NCBI GenBank assembly: GCA_037783415.1
Contig: JAZGTN010000214.1
Coordinates: 310,001-374,000, forward strand
Direction: 5' to 3'
DNA: 64,000 nt
DNA from: Leptasterias polaris
Lineage: Eukaryota; Echinodermata; Asteroidea; Forcipulatida; Asteriidae
The notes under the pieces were generated by a model that made no database searches, was not told the DNA's origin, and saw only the letters and a program-made list of their open reading frames with translations. Every line of letters begins with the position of its first letter. Position 1 is the first letter of the stretch. The position numbers were made by a program, and so were the translations under genes. Below, in pieces: positions 26,336-37,449 of the stretch.

Positions 26336-26440
26336 GTGGAAACACCATGTAACTAAACTCTCTCTATGAGCTGTAGTGGTTCTGAAAAGAACTGGTTCTT
26401 CTCAGAACCACCAGAGCTCATAAAAAGAGTGAATTTACAT
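26336..26440. repeat. Hairpin-type foldback element (family C)
   Basis: Left arm ACACCATGTAACTAAACTCT, centre GTGGTTCTGAAAAGAACTGG then TTCTTCTCAGAACCACCAGA, right arm AGTGAATTTACATGATGT. The arms and the central GGTTCTGA/TCAGAACC pair make an imperfect hairpin. Relatives lie at 14203-14280 and, in best-preserved form, 40590-40733. Confidence 0.65.
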
Positions 26441-27465
26441 GATGTCTCTGCAAACCTCACTTGAGAATCTTTTTTTAAAGTTACCCATACTTGAGAGAAT
26501 CTATAGCTATCTCCAAAATAAATTTTGTTTTCACATAGAGTCCATTTGTCAGAACTTCACAAGCTTTGAGATAATGTAGCAAGGAAGATTTTTTTTTAAT
26601 ACTGTGTGAAAAGGTACAGGAGGTATCATCCGTTCTTCCTGACAACTCCTAATAATGCCCTCAGGAGAAACTTCACCCCCCCACCCCCCCATGATGAAAT
26701 AAACAGTGAATAAACAGAATCAAATAAAAGACGAACACACAAAGAAAATGTACAACTATGGGTTGTCACGCATTAACCCTAACTCTAATTCTAACACAAA
26801 ACCTTCACAAAGGAAAGGTGAACAGATTCTGTCATGTCTTTTCTATCTCTGACAATAAACTTTGACAAGTGAACTGTCATTAAATGGCAATACATGAGCC
26901 ATGAAAAAAAGGCCTGTCAAAAGCCACTGAGCATGACAGGGTTGCCTCCAATCAAGGCACCACCGCTGATTGTCCGCCATAGTTCAACCTCTTCTACCCC
27001 AATGAACTGTGTAAACTAGTTTTATACATGTATATCGGGATAATTACATTTTGGATGAACTTTTGGGGGCTCAAATCAATTTTAGTATAGTTCAACCACA
27101 GGTCAGGTGAGGTTGTGTCTGTTGATGCAAGTGATTTAATTTTCTCCCGATGTTTTTTTTTCTGTTTTTGTGTGTGCGTGAGGGTTGTTGTAATACTAGT
27201 TTTACTGATGCAAATTTATTGAGTAGGTTTGGTATACTCTACCCCCCTGATATTTGCCCATTACAGAAATAGAAAACAAAAGGATTTTTGTGTTTCTACT
27301 TCTACCTCTACTTCTACCTTTCTGTTTCTACCTCTACCAGAATTCTTTTTTCTTTACACTGCCATCCATGAATCACCAACAGTGCTAAAGCCTAAAACCT
27401 TAGGGGTCAGATTTACAAGACCTTCATTACAGCCGTCTTGTTTTTCAACCAATAATTTGGGGTTG
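26441..27465. other. Gene-free stretch with a TTCTAC-rich microsatellite
   Basis: A (TTCTAC/CTCTAC)n tract is at 27294-27343. No exon is supported. Confidence 0.5.
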
Positions 27466-27556
27466 AACAAAGACAAATTGATTAGAGCTGGACTTGAACC
27501 TGTGACCTCCGCATGAACAAGCCGGGCTCTACCAACTGAGCTATCTAGCCCTATTA
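27466..27556 (-). repeat. tRNA-derived SINE head, minus strand
   Basis: On the minus strand TAGCTCAGTTGGTAGAGC is a near-perfect A box with a D-arm (GCTC/GAGC), and GGTTCAAGTCC is a good B box about 30 nt further on. The acceptor stem does not close and the T-arm has mismatches, so this is not a functional tRNA gene. The flanking AACAAAGACAAATTGATTAG is nearly repeated at 60290-60320 next to another such head, which defines a SINE family. Confidence 0.75.
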
Positions 27557-27750
27557 TTGGTGGTCTCCCTAATTTGTCAATATCTTCAAAAGAGTATTTT
27601 CTAAAGAGTATCCAATATCTAATGTTGGGTTGGGGGGGGGGGGAATTTATGGCATAACTTGTGAGTACAAGCACTAGCCTTCTCTCCTTTGATATCTAAA
27701 CACCAATTAGAGGAAACTAAAACACCTGTCTATTTCATGGGGGTCGAGAG
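27557..27750. other. Short spacer with a poly-G tract
   Basis: Poly-G runs are near 27630 and at 27751. Nothing else is recognised. Confidence 0.5.
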
Positions 27751-27867
27751 GGGGGGGGAGGTGTTGTGATCCCTTCCTCTTTTCTCTGACCAACAGGGAT
27801 GCAATTTGCAGATGACTTGTAAGAGTCAACAGCTGTAAGATGTACAAGAGGTTATAAAGACTCCTCA
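27751..27867 (-). repeat. Dispersed repeat, inverted near-identical copy of 20208
   Basis: Reverse complement of 20208-20329 with almost no differences across about 113 bp. The C/G-tract border is conserved at the same end in both copies, which suggests it belongs to the element. Confidence 0.85.
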
Positions 27868-29671
27868 ATGACTCCTCAATGCCTCCCATTGAAGCTGTTA
27901 ATCAAACCTCCCACCCAGTCCAAGAAGCCAAGGACCATTAATTTCCTTAGCAACAACACACTGTGTAAACATGATCAGAGGTGTCATAAGCCATATCTGA
28001 CAATCTTCAAACTTTAACTATTTCTTAAAGTCCCTCTTCACATTCCTCGAGCCTCTCTGATAGTTCTTTATGATTCAGAAGCCGCTTGGCTTCTTCAAGC
28101 CAATGTAAGGCTGTGTCCAAATTGACGGCTTTGGCTATGGCTGAATCCTTAGCGACACACTTAGCAATAGCCGTAGCTGTAGCCGTAGCCACCAATTCGG
28201 AAACGGCCTAACCTTTGCTCTATTGGAAGGAAAAATAGTCTGGTCCCATGATATGAGAATTACAATGAAGATTTTCAGTGTAAAAAGGGAATATGACTTA
28301 GATGGCCATGCAATTCTTGATCTGTACAACACCAGGGCCAAATTTCAAGTATAAACACATGTAAAAAATGTGTCTTCTAAGAGACAAATGAGAGTTAGTA
28401 AAACATGAAAATCTTGTGAGTACGTGACACAGAATGTCTGAAGATACATGTACTGCATCATGTAGTCATCTTCTGTTCCCAGGTCCACAGTTTGTATGAA
28501 ATATAATCCCAATACCAGAACAAGGTATCCAACATGTCAATGCCTGTTGAGTACAACATGCAAGCCCTAATACTGAGGAAAAAACCCAAACAAAAACTCA
28601 GCAATCAGTTCTCTAATCTGGTAGAGATTCTTAAAGTGAACCCCGAAGCATGACTAAAATAACCTTCACTTAAACCCATAAGAAGTATGCCAGATTCGGC
28701 ACTTCAAAGCAAAGACTGGCCCCTCACCACTGGGCGACCGTCTTTGAGCAACACATAGTCAGACAACACAAGGGGGGACAGTTGTCAACACAACCCTGAA
28801 GTCAATGAAGTACTGGGGGAACAGGTGGACTGGAAAAGGCGGCGAGTGGGTTGTGGAAATTGATCACGGGTGAGTTCACTGTAGGGTCAGGATGTCCCAC
28901 ACAGCTGACTGCTCTCCAAATTAAAAAATAGCAGCTTCTTTAGAGTTAAATGAAGCTGTATCCGAACTGATTCCACGAAAGAACAATGGTATTTGTTAGT
29001 CTTTACTCAACACAGGTCTGCATTTTACTTTGTTTTCTTATCCAACCTGGGCTCCCGGTCTGATACCCTGAAGCCATTTCATTCAATGTTATGCAAATAA
29101 ACACCAGAAGGTTGACCTCCATTGTGTGGCTGACTATCCAGGTGGGTTGAACCAACAGCAGGGGGGAGCTTAAGGGACTCCACGAAATTTCACGGATCTT
29201 GAATAATTTCGGCATTCTTCAACAGTTCCACAACAAAGAAATATTACAAAATTGCTGATTTGTTTTGAGAAAGAGCCTGCAGCGTCAATTTAATGGATTC
29301 CCCGGCTAAAGGATAAAACCTCTGTTATTATATTATTTGTATTATTATTATTATTATTATTATTATTCTAACAATCATGTATGACCATGACAAAGTAGGC
29401 ACAATGCATGTGTGCACAAATGTACTCGGTTGGACTAGGGTTGTTGAACCTGTACAGTTTAATTGGCTGATTTTGATATTGACACGTAAGATACAAGGGC
29501 TTAAAAGTGTGCACAGCTATTGAAATCCTAGCCTGGGGAATAATCCAAAAATCATGTCCACTTCATTTTCTTTATTCCCTGCTCTCAAACTTTCAGCAAA
29601 ACATTTTTAAGTGGCCTTGCTGGGAATTTTGTCCAAAGTGTGTTTAAGTTGAATTGTGATGACTGCCTAGT
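27868..29671. other. Gene-free stretch
   Basis: Contains a GCCGTAGCTGTAGCCGTAGCC run near 28170 (here split by a space in reading only; a simple hexamer repeat) and an (ATT)n microsatellite at 29322-29367. No exon is supported. Confidence 0.5.
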
Positions 29672-29799
29672 ATCAAAGAGCTGCCAAAGCAAAAACAAAA
29701 TCAGCTAAGCACATAGAAATTCTGCTAACGAGAATAAAGGTTACCAGCCAACCAAATGTCATTTGTGAAGTCTGTCACTGGTTCCCTACTGATTTTTCC
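29672..29799. repeat. Family A element, partial
   Basis: ATCAAAGAGCTGCCAAAGC starts it, and inner words CAGCTAAGCACATAG, AAGGTTACCAGCCAACC and GTCACTGGTTCCCTACTG align with family A. The right terminus is missing. Confidence 0.6.
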
Positions 29800-29985
29800 T
29801 AAGTAGAGTTTATTGATTTACATAAAACTTTGAACAACAGAAATCACATCACAAACAAGACTTAACGAAGAGCCAAACTATGAATTTCAACTTGAAAAAC
29901 ACAACCAAGCCATTCAAGAAAAGAACCCATTTCAACAGAAATTGAAGTGGACAAAATCAAAAGCTGAAAATTAAATTTAACTTAC

Positions 29986-31020
29986 CAAAAAGACAAACAG
30001 TCCATCCACTGAATTCAAATAATAAGTTCCTTTGTGCGCTTGCGATCAATTCACAATACAACACTTGAAAACACAATAGGGGAAATATTCCCACAGCTGA
30101 TGTCACTTCAAAACGGTTTCAAATAGGTCAAAGGTCAAATTCACCTAAGCAGCCCTCTCAAATCCAAGTGCTTTAGGATGATGTTGGGTATTGACGTAGA
30201 GGTATATATTCCAGAGAGATCAAGCCCCAAAAAGAAATCACAACCGATAATAATCAAATAATCATCCAGTGATCCATGTGATAGTGTTTACACTGTCATG
30301 AGATCATCCACTGCACAGAGTACTAAGTCACGTTGTCATGAGCTCTCCCACTGCCACTGTCGACAAAACTCTGTTGTTGTGGGCTTTTGTTAAGTCCACA
30401 GACTCTTCAGATCACAAACCAGCGGTGGAGAGTCAGCTCACCCACAGTGTCCTTGATGTATAGCGAGGGATGATGATCCCTGCTTATGCTGAAGAGGAAG
30501 AGTTTACTGTAATAACGTTGAAGTGTGTCTTTGTGGTCAATCAAGCAGACGGTAAAAGCTGAACTTCAAATAAAGAAAGACAAACAAACACATCTTTTGG
30601 TGGACTCTACGGGGAGATATCTGCGCATACAGTTTGGATGGGGATTCCCGATCTGATGTTTTTACTTGCGCTGGATTTGTCTTGGAGTGTCAATCATTGT
30701 AGAAGCTGATGAAGCAAACTCCAATAAAATGCTCCATTTCACACAAGCCTTCAAGCCAGTCAACATCGATGTAGTTACTTGCAAATAAAACATTGACAAC
30801 CAAGGGCAATTATTTTGATTTGTTTTGACACTAATGTTTTTCCTTTACTTTCAAGTTTTCAAAAGTTCATTTATTATAAAATCCTTCGGTGCAGTATTTT
30901 TCCAATGTTGACTTGAAAAACCCTCTAAATGTAGAAAAGCAATCGTAGAAATTGTTTATCTGAATTTATCCTTCTCTCTGTATCTCTGCTGCAGCTCAAT
31001 TACCAAAATTATAATTCACT
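29986..31020 (-). other. Candidate minus-strand 5' exon / promoter region
   Basis: At 29984-29985 the minus strand has a consensus donor (CTTTTTG followed by GTAAGTTAAA). It is preceded by ATG GAC TGT TTG TCT TTT, a short open start (MDCLSF) about 20 nt before the donor. The next kilobase upstream (to about 31020) is unusually free of the repeats that fill the surroundings and contains a perfect AGGTCA-A-AGGTCA. This combination would fit a mostly untranslated first exon of an alternative trio transcript or of a separate downstream gene. I see no acceptor-exon partner, so this is inference only. Confidence 0.25.
30125..30137 (+). promoter_or_regulatory. Perfect direct-repeat-1 nuclear-receptor half-site pair
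   Basis: AGGTCAAAGGTCA, i.e. two AGGTCA half-sites separated by one A. This is the consensus DR1 bound by HNF4-type and RXR heterodimer receptors. Such a 13-mer can occur by chance in animal genomes; its position in a repeat-poor kilobase next to a candidate donor makes it worth noting. Confidence 0.4.
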
Positions 31021-32518
31021 CCTCAAGAAAATATGGTCAAAAGTTCTCTTGTTCAGGCACAGACGGCACATTTTTCAGGCACGATTTTCACCAAAAGAAA
31101 TCTGCATGTAGAGTCAATGCAAACGATGGTTGTGAAGAAGCCAATTAGGAAAGCCAGGGTTCAATATGTGTGTTTACATTCCCTTGATCACCAAAAAGGA
31201 CATTATGATATCCAGATGGATGGCGAACTTGCGGAGTAAAAGTCCTGATTGCTCAAATGGTGAGAGGCGTCCTGCTCCTAGCGCCGCACATTACCATCAA
31301 ATGCTGTACAAGTAAACACACTGCATGAAGAACTTGGTGAACATCTTGTCCTATGTTCCTTTGAACTTTTCCCCTCAGTGATATCCTCAGGTGAGCCCCC
31401 CTTTGGACGCCAATCACTGCTGCAAGCCGCTTCTAATAAAGTTGATGCACATGTTCTGGTGGGAACGTGCTTTACTGAGTGATGTAGGCACACATCACCT
31501 GCATCAATTCATCCATACTGTCCATCAGCAACGGCCATATGAATGGTGTCCCCTATGGCACAGAAATCCTCTGGTCCCAGCCAATCACACTCACAGCTGG
31601 GGTGCTGTGAATAGGGGTAGACCATTCTCCGCACAGGGGGAGAATCATGGTGAGGGACACAACCATCTCGGTAAAAACAAAGCTCTCGGGTGATATCGTA
31701 CCAGCAATGGATACAGGATAATACAAAGACTAGGTCGACATCCATCACCATGCTCGGAAAATCTAGACTTTATAAGAATCTCAAATTGGAAACGATGATC
31801 CATCAATGATTCTCCCATAACCCCGGACTGTCTCCATGTCTTTAACACAGCTAATTCACTGGTTTATCAGAACAGTTCACCTACTGACCCTCCAAAAAGT
31901 GTAAAGCAATGGAGGGCTAGGCAACTCAACAAAAGACCTCTGGGGGAAAAGGAAAACTCCAAAAACCATTTGGACAACTGTGACAGCTTTCCCTCAGGTA
32001 TATTTACAGAATACAACAAAGAGTTACGCACGATCAAATAATCAAACCTGAGAATTGAAATAGGGGAAATATCAACTCTGCAGGCATACCCCGCGCGAGA
32101 ACTTTTGTTATTCTGAAGCCGATAGAATAATTCATTTCTTTGTTAAATATGTATACAGCATATTCATGAAGTGCGCATGACATATTTATGAATTACAAGC
32201 CCCACACGATTAAATATGAATAGGCGCAGACTGACCTTGAACATTTTTAATGAGAAATTAAAAATCAATTGCTTATATGCAAACACATGCAGCTCCAGTA
32301 GCAAACCTGGAGACAAACTTTGCACACAGGCTCATACTTTGCCAATCCCTGTAGGCCCTACACATGAAATACTTAATAAAATTGTGCATGGAAAGCTGGT
32401 TAGAAATTTAGCAAAAATTGAAGCGTCGTCAATGTGCCCAAAATGAAAACTAGGGTATGGAAGTTTGTTGACCTGGAGCACATTGTGGATATAATTTTTA
32501 CAAACCTTACGTGACCTG
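31021..32518. other. Gene-free stretch with overlapping short frames
   Basis: Several 70-100-codon frames overlap on both strands between 31033 and 31850. Their amino-acid patterns are low-complexity (His/Ser/Cys-rich) and none matches a family I know. I do not call a gene. Confidence 0.4.
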
Positions 32519-32717
32519 AGCCCAATTTCATGGCTCTGCTTACCATAAGCAAAGAATCCGTGCTTACGTCAGTCAAATTTCACAGATCAGCAGGGAATTT
32601 TAGCTCGTGCCCGTGCGTACTCTACGTGCACAACACTCGACATTCTTTGCTTACACAGCTAGTGCACAAATCTGCCCAGAATTCAGCGGTAAGCAGAGCC
32701 ATGAAATTACACCCTGC
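32519..32717. repeat. Family B short inverted-repeat element
   Basis: Begins GAGCCCAATTTCATGGCTCT then GCTTACC and ends in the inverse GGTAAGCAGAGCCATGAAAT then TACACCC. The interior (AAGCAAAGAATCCGTGCTTA, then CACAGCTAGTGCACAAAT) matches 37195-37449 and 33059-33310. Confidence 0.8.
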
Positions 32718-32890
32718 TCAGTTCAAGACTCTAATAGAGCCAAACTTCATGGCACTTTGAAGCCAACAAATATTTCTTTAAACATTATCTGATATTAACC
32801 ACCACCAAATGATCACATGATATTTTGACTTGTACAATATTCTCCTTTTCTGATAAGCAAATTTCCTCCATGCCCACTCCTCAAAACAGT

Positions 32891-33044
32891 TCACAGCCAA
32901 TTTCATAAAGCTGCTTGTGCACAAAAAGTAACTAAGTGCTAACCATAAAGCTTTACCAGCATAAGGTGACAAGCCAAATTGCCATGTCATATGTACCATT
33001 TGTGACTGGTTACCTGTTCTTTCTTTGCTAAGCAAATATTTGTG
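32891..33044. repeat. Family A element
   Basis: Starts CAGCCAATTTCATAAAGCTG and has the inner words CAGCATAAGGTGAC, CCATGTCATATGTACC, TTTGTGACTGGTTACCTG and TTTGCTAAGCAAAT of family A. The right terminus is cut off close to the adjoining family B copy at 33059. Confidence 0.7.
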
Positions 33045-33058
33045 ACAAAATGATTTCT

Positions 33059-33310
33059 GGGCCAAATTTCATGGCTCTTCTTACCACCGAATTCTGCGCT
33101 TGCGATCGCCATTCTCCGCTTACCGAGCAAGCGGCAAATTTCTGCGCTAGCTGTGTAAGCGTAGAATGCCTAGTAACATGGACTACGCAAGCGCACAAGC
33201 AAAAATTCCCTGCTAACCTGTGAAATATGCTTGACGTAAGCACGGAATTCCCTGCTTCCGGTAAGCACTGATTCTTTGCTTACGGTAATCAGAGCCGTGA
33301 AATTGGGCCA
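33059..33310. repeat. Family B short inverted-repeat element, near full length
   Basis: Runs from GGCCAAATTTCATGGCTCTT to ATCAGAGCCGTGAAATTGGG then CCA, with interior CACCGAATTCTGCGCTTGCG, GCGTAGAATGCCTAGTAAC and CACGGAATTCCCTGCTTCCG. It is nearly colinear with 37195-37449. Confidence 0.85.
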
Positions 33311-36227
33311 TGTTGAAGCAGTTCTATGAATTGAGCCCCTGGCCCCAGTGAATTTGTAGCGAAACCATTGTGATGCTAAACCTCCAGCATAAACAAGTAC
33401 TCTAGTTCAACTGACCACTCAATAGGTGGGGGCTACACTACCTTCCAGCCAAGCTTGGGTTTGTTATTAAAGGACCAGCACTCTAGCCCTTGGTATCATT
33501 GGTGTTCTTGTTAATAACACAGCTCAAAGGTAAAAGCGGGGGTCTAATTACAAAAGCAACAGCATCAAAGTGGGAAAGGGAAAAAAAGATAAATTAGTTA
33601 CAAATTTGGTCTCCACATAATGCATTTGAAAAATGCACCTGAGGTTTGTACCGATGTGCAAGGCAAGAAGACAATAATTTTAATATTACACTAATAATAC
33701 TTATTTTCCCTTTGCAGAAATGTATTAATGCAAGCTAGTACATCTGGCCATTTGCAGGCCAATCGTAAGCCCCTCTAAAAGGGAATTTTGTTTTATATTT
33801 TTAAGATTTAAGAACAAACTCTCAAAAATCATAAAAAGAAAACCATTTCAAATGCTCCAGATTGCACAGCTAGAGCATTTCTCAAATAAAAACATTCCAC
33901 ACACCTCAGTTAATTTCAGCGTGCTTCCGCCAAACTAGTAAACTTTGGGTCCAGAATGTCCAACAGTTTGGGAAAAACCAGAGAGGAACTCTAAAATGTC
34001 TTTTTGGAAAAGAAAAGCAATTGCCATCCAATTGTTTTTTTGACTAAAACAAATCAACCAACATTTGAAAGTTTGTCAACTCTGGGTATTTTTAAATGCA
34101 TGAGGGCGTGTGAACTGAATTTCCATGATGCAAAACACGCAAATTAACTTTTATTTCCTTGTGGTGTTAATTTATTATTATAGTTTTATTTGGCTATTGA
34201 TACAAGAAAACAACAAACAGGCAGTAAAAACAAGAAAAAGTCTGATGCAAGGAAAAATTGCTGTTGAAAGCACCCTCATGCAGTCAGAAATACTGTCAAT
34301 ATATTAGCAAAATCAACGAATTATGGGTGACGTTTAGTCAAGGACTTTCAATCTCGATTGCAACAACCAAAATAAGCAGCAATGATTTGTGGGGTCTTCA
34401 AATGCTTTTTCTTCAAGATTTTCAGTATTTCAGATGAAAGCATTTCTCTGGAGGATTGGTACAGGTATAAATTGGATAATCAGTGATCTTTCAAATCAAT
34501 GCTTTATTAAATTTACCAATCCTACACTTTATCTTTGAAACTGGATGCAATTTTTTGAGCCAAGATGGATTCTTTTCCTCCAGGGTTGGATTCAGCATCA
34601 AGCCAACTCCATCCCCCCCCCCACCTCTTGGTGAGTGTAAGAACGGAGGGCCCAATTATCCCACCCTATGTAATTGAGAGCCAACCAGTCATGGACTCGG
34701 GAGTATCAAATTGGTGTTCCTTGCTGCAGTAGTAATTCGATATCACAACGAAGGGTTGTAATGCGCCAAGGGTAACTAAAATCGACCTGTGCCAATCAAA
34801 ATATATTACTGGCCAATCCGATGATTGTCGAGTGGAAAAATACACCAAAGCTCATTTGTTTTATATTCACACATCCTTTGCTTTGCAGGATTTTTCTGAG
34901 GGCATGGTGGACATTGACCAGGGTTCACCACACGTAAAAAGCTATTGTTATTACTCAGGTAAAGACACATATGAGCAAAAATGTCAAATCAATGAGCAAA
35001 ATTAATTGACGGATCGGTTGCTATTACAGTGTTTTCACCAGGATTTTTCAAAACTGTGAACCAAAATATTTGAAATTTGGCCTAAGCATGCTGAACTGAA
35101 ACCTAAAACAAGGTTCTCAGAATATTTTTCACTTGGAGAGTATTTTGGTTTTAAGAGCCCTACTGTACAATCTGGGGCATTCTTTATATTGATTTGATCA
35201 ATCAATCATGGAGCAGTTTAAAAAAATAGCTTTCTGATTTACTGAGATGTACAAATGCTGTACTTTTTGTAACTCCAACCCTAACAAATCCATTCAGTCA
35301 ATTCACCTTGGTGTCACAAGTTAATCTTGAAGACCTTGTTCTCTGGTTTCTATCTATGAACACAATGGAACATTAGTTACATTACAAATCTCTTCATTTA
35401 AATTCTCCGGCTGAGTAATTATGGCTGAATGGCTTGAAGGAGCTTAGTTCAGCTTTCTGTTAATATCTACCCCCCGAAAGGCCACAGAAGAAGCAAAAAT
35501 TGAGATTTATTCACAAGATCGCAAACTCATCTTACATCATATTCCATCAATACCAAGGTGGTGCATGTTGGTGTGTGGGGCTTAATTCAAGTGGTGAAGA
35601 TTCTACAACCGCACCTAATGTGTGCCTGTATGGTGATTTGACACTTCAATATACACATTGCAGGCACCAGACTAAACCCAAAATCTCTTGAGTGATTTAC
35701 ATGAACCCTTTTTTAAGCATTGGCTTTGGCTTAGGATCCAGTTTAGGCTCCGTCCACCTGTTTGAAGGCACACACCCAAAGTATACTTTCTTACTCCATT
35801 CTTTCGTTAGAAAATAATTTTTCAAATTTCCCTCATGTAAGAAATACAAGAGTTAAAAAGAAAAAACAACGCAAACGTAATGTTTTGGTGAACAAAGTGA
35901 ATGCTAGGCTGAAAGCGCCCGGTTTTAAGGAAGAATTTGGACGAAAAAAACTTTACGTGTAAAGCATCATCAGTTTACTAGTGCAGAATCCTACTGGTAA
36001 ATAGATCAAGGTACTTTACAACTGTTGTTATCCCTGTTCATGAGACATTTTTAAACCATTCCTCAAACTTACTCAGCTCCCTGGGGAGCATACAACTTCA
36101 AGCTGCTCATAGTTGCACTAAGGGGTTAATCCAACATAATACATGTACTGTCTCAGTCCTTGCTGGTTCCAATTTATACACCTGGGTTAAGAGAATACAC
36201 TGAAGTGTAATGCTTAAGAATGCAAGG
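33311..36227. other. Gene-free stretch
   Basis: No exon is supported. Short plus-strand frames (for example around 34483-34677 and 35762-35962) lack family resemblance and splice context. Confidence 0.5.
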
Positions 36228-36311
36228 TGTCATGACTGGGATTCGAACCCAAACTCCGATGACTAGGCCTTCCGAACTCAAGTCCAACGTGCTAGACCGC
36301 TCAGCTATGAC
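36228..36311 (-). repeat. tRNA-Ser/Leu-like relic (SINE head), minus strand
   Basis: The minus strand reads TAGCTGAGCGGTCTAGCAC (A box and D-arm), then TTGGACTTGAGT around the anticodon loop, a long variable region, and TTGGGTTCGAATCCCAG (T-arm and B box), then TCATGAC. The layout and roughly 84-nt length match a type II tRNA, and CTTGAGT would place TGA (serine) as anticodon. The 5' acceptor side is out of register by about three bases and the anticodon stem has mismatches, so I call it a pseudogene or SINE head. Confidence 0.65.
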
Positions 36312-36667
36312 ATGCCATGTGAAAAAGGTACAGAGGAGGGTGACTTATATGGGAGCCTCCCTTTCAAATCAACAATGAATATGACAATTAAGGATTGTTT
36401 CTCCAAATAATATAAATTTGTCTTTGATCTTTGGCATCACTGCTAAGGAAGTTGCCATTGGAACCATCTAATTGGCAGCCACAGTCATCTTTATAACCAT
36501 AGCCCAACTCACAGTAAATGTGTCACACAAATCTGCTGGAATCAATCCAGAAAGTCACTTGCACACAGTGCATGCTTTGTTAACCTTGCAGAAAAATAAA
36601 CTAATAGATCATTCATCGGGACCAGACAGCATAATAGCGAATGTACAATGGGTTTGTATCAGCTTAA

Positions 36668-36840
36668 TAGACCTTATGCATTGACGTCATCAAACCGCCA
36701 TCTTAGAGGTAAACTGATGATGAAACAATGGAAACGCACTGATTTGTACGCGCGGCGCACAGGATTGGCCAATGAACATCTTCCTTTTGACCTCTAGGCG
36801 AGAGCGCCCTACTCAAATGACGTCATGTGCATAAGGTCTA
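36668..36840 (-). mobile_element. TA-flanked MITE, second CRE-carrying copy
   Basis: Opposite-orientation copy of 25480-25651, from TAGACCTTATGCA to TGCATAAGGTCTA. TGACGTCA palindromes are at 36682-36689 and 36818-36825. The YY1-like motif reads CCGCCATCTTA on the plus strand. Interior words GCGCGGCGCACA and TTTTGACCTCTAGGCGAG match the first copy with few changes. Confidence 0.85.
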
Positions 36841-37194
36841 TACACACATATTTGTCACTATTCAAATGTATCAATTGTTTAATACATACATATATTGATA
36901 AACATATCACCTGTCAAAGTGGATCAACTAATGTACACTGCATACAGACAGTGGACATTTGCTGGAAGGGAATCAATATTATGTTTGACCACAAGAGGGC
37001 GCCATTTTATAAAGGTGTAACAAAACCACAGAAATAGAGCTCACAGATCGCCTTGTGTGAAGTTATCCGTGTATATCTGCTTTGAGGCAATTCATGCACG
37101 CTGCCATTTCAGCTGTATGGCAAATTTCTTTGCTGATCTGGATAACTTTGTCATACAGGCATGTCACATATTATTGATACTAAATGACCACAGC
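36841..37194. other. Short gene-free spacer
   Basis: No exon was recognised, and the trio exon expected after 37824 is not here. Confidence 0.5.
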
Positions 37195-37449
37195 TGGGCC
37201 TAATTTCATGGCTCTGCTTACCACCGAATTCTTCGCTAATTACGATCACCATTCTCTGCTTACCGAGCAAGTGCCAATTTCTGCGCTAGCTGTGTAAGCG
37301 TAGAATGCCTAGTAACGTGGAGTACGCACGCGGACAAGCAAAAATTCCTTGCTAACCCGTGAAATACGCTTGACGTAAGCGGGGAATTCCCTGCTTCCGT
37401 AAGCGCCGATTCTTTGCTTACGGTAAGAAGAGTCATGAAATTGGGCCCT
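37195..37449. repeat. Family B short inverted-repeat element, reference copy
   Basis: TGGGCCTAATTTCATGGCTC then TGCTTACC at the left; GGTAAGAAGAGTCATGAAAT then TGGGCCC at the right, so the termini are inverted repeats of about 25 bp. Internal GC-rich inverted words (GCTTACCGAGCAAG, GCGTAGAATGCC, GTACGCACGCGGAC) alternate in sense and suggest extended secondary structure. No coding capacity. Confidence 0.85.

Noticed and set aside
27484..27556. tRNA gene on the minus strand
   Set aside because: A and B boxes are good, but acceptor and T stems do not pair and the flank is shared with another copy, so it is a SINE head.
30900..31900. Bidirectional protein-coding gene suggested by overlapping frames
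   Set aside because: Frames on both strands are short, His/Ser/Cys-biased and unlike any family; no consistent splicing.
34483..34677. Plus-strand exon ending near a GTGAGTG donor at about 34632
   Set aside because: The donor-like site follows a poly-C tract and the peptide is low-complexity; no acceptor or partner exon.
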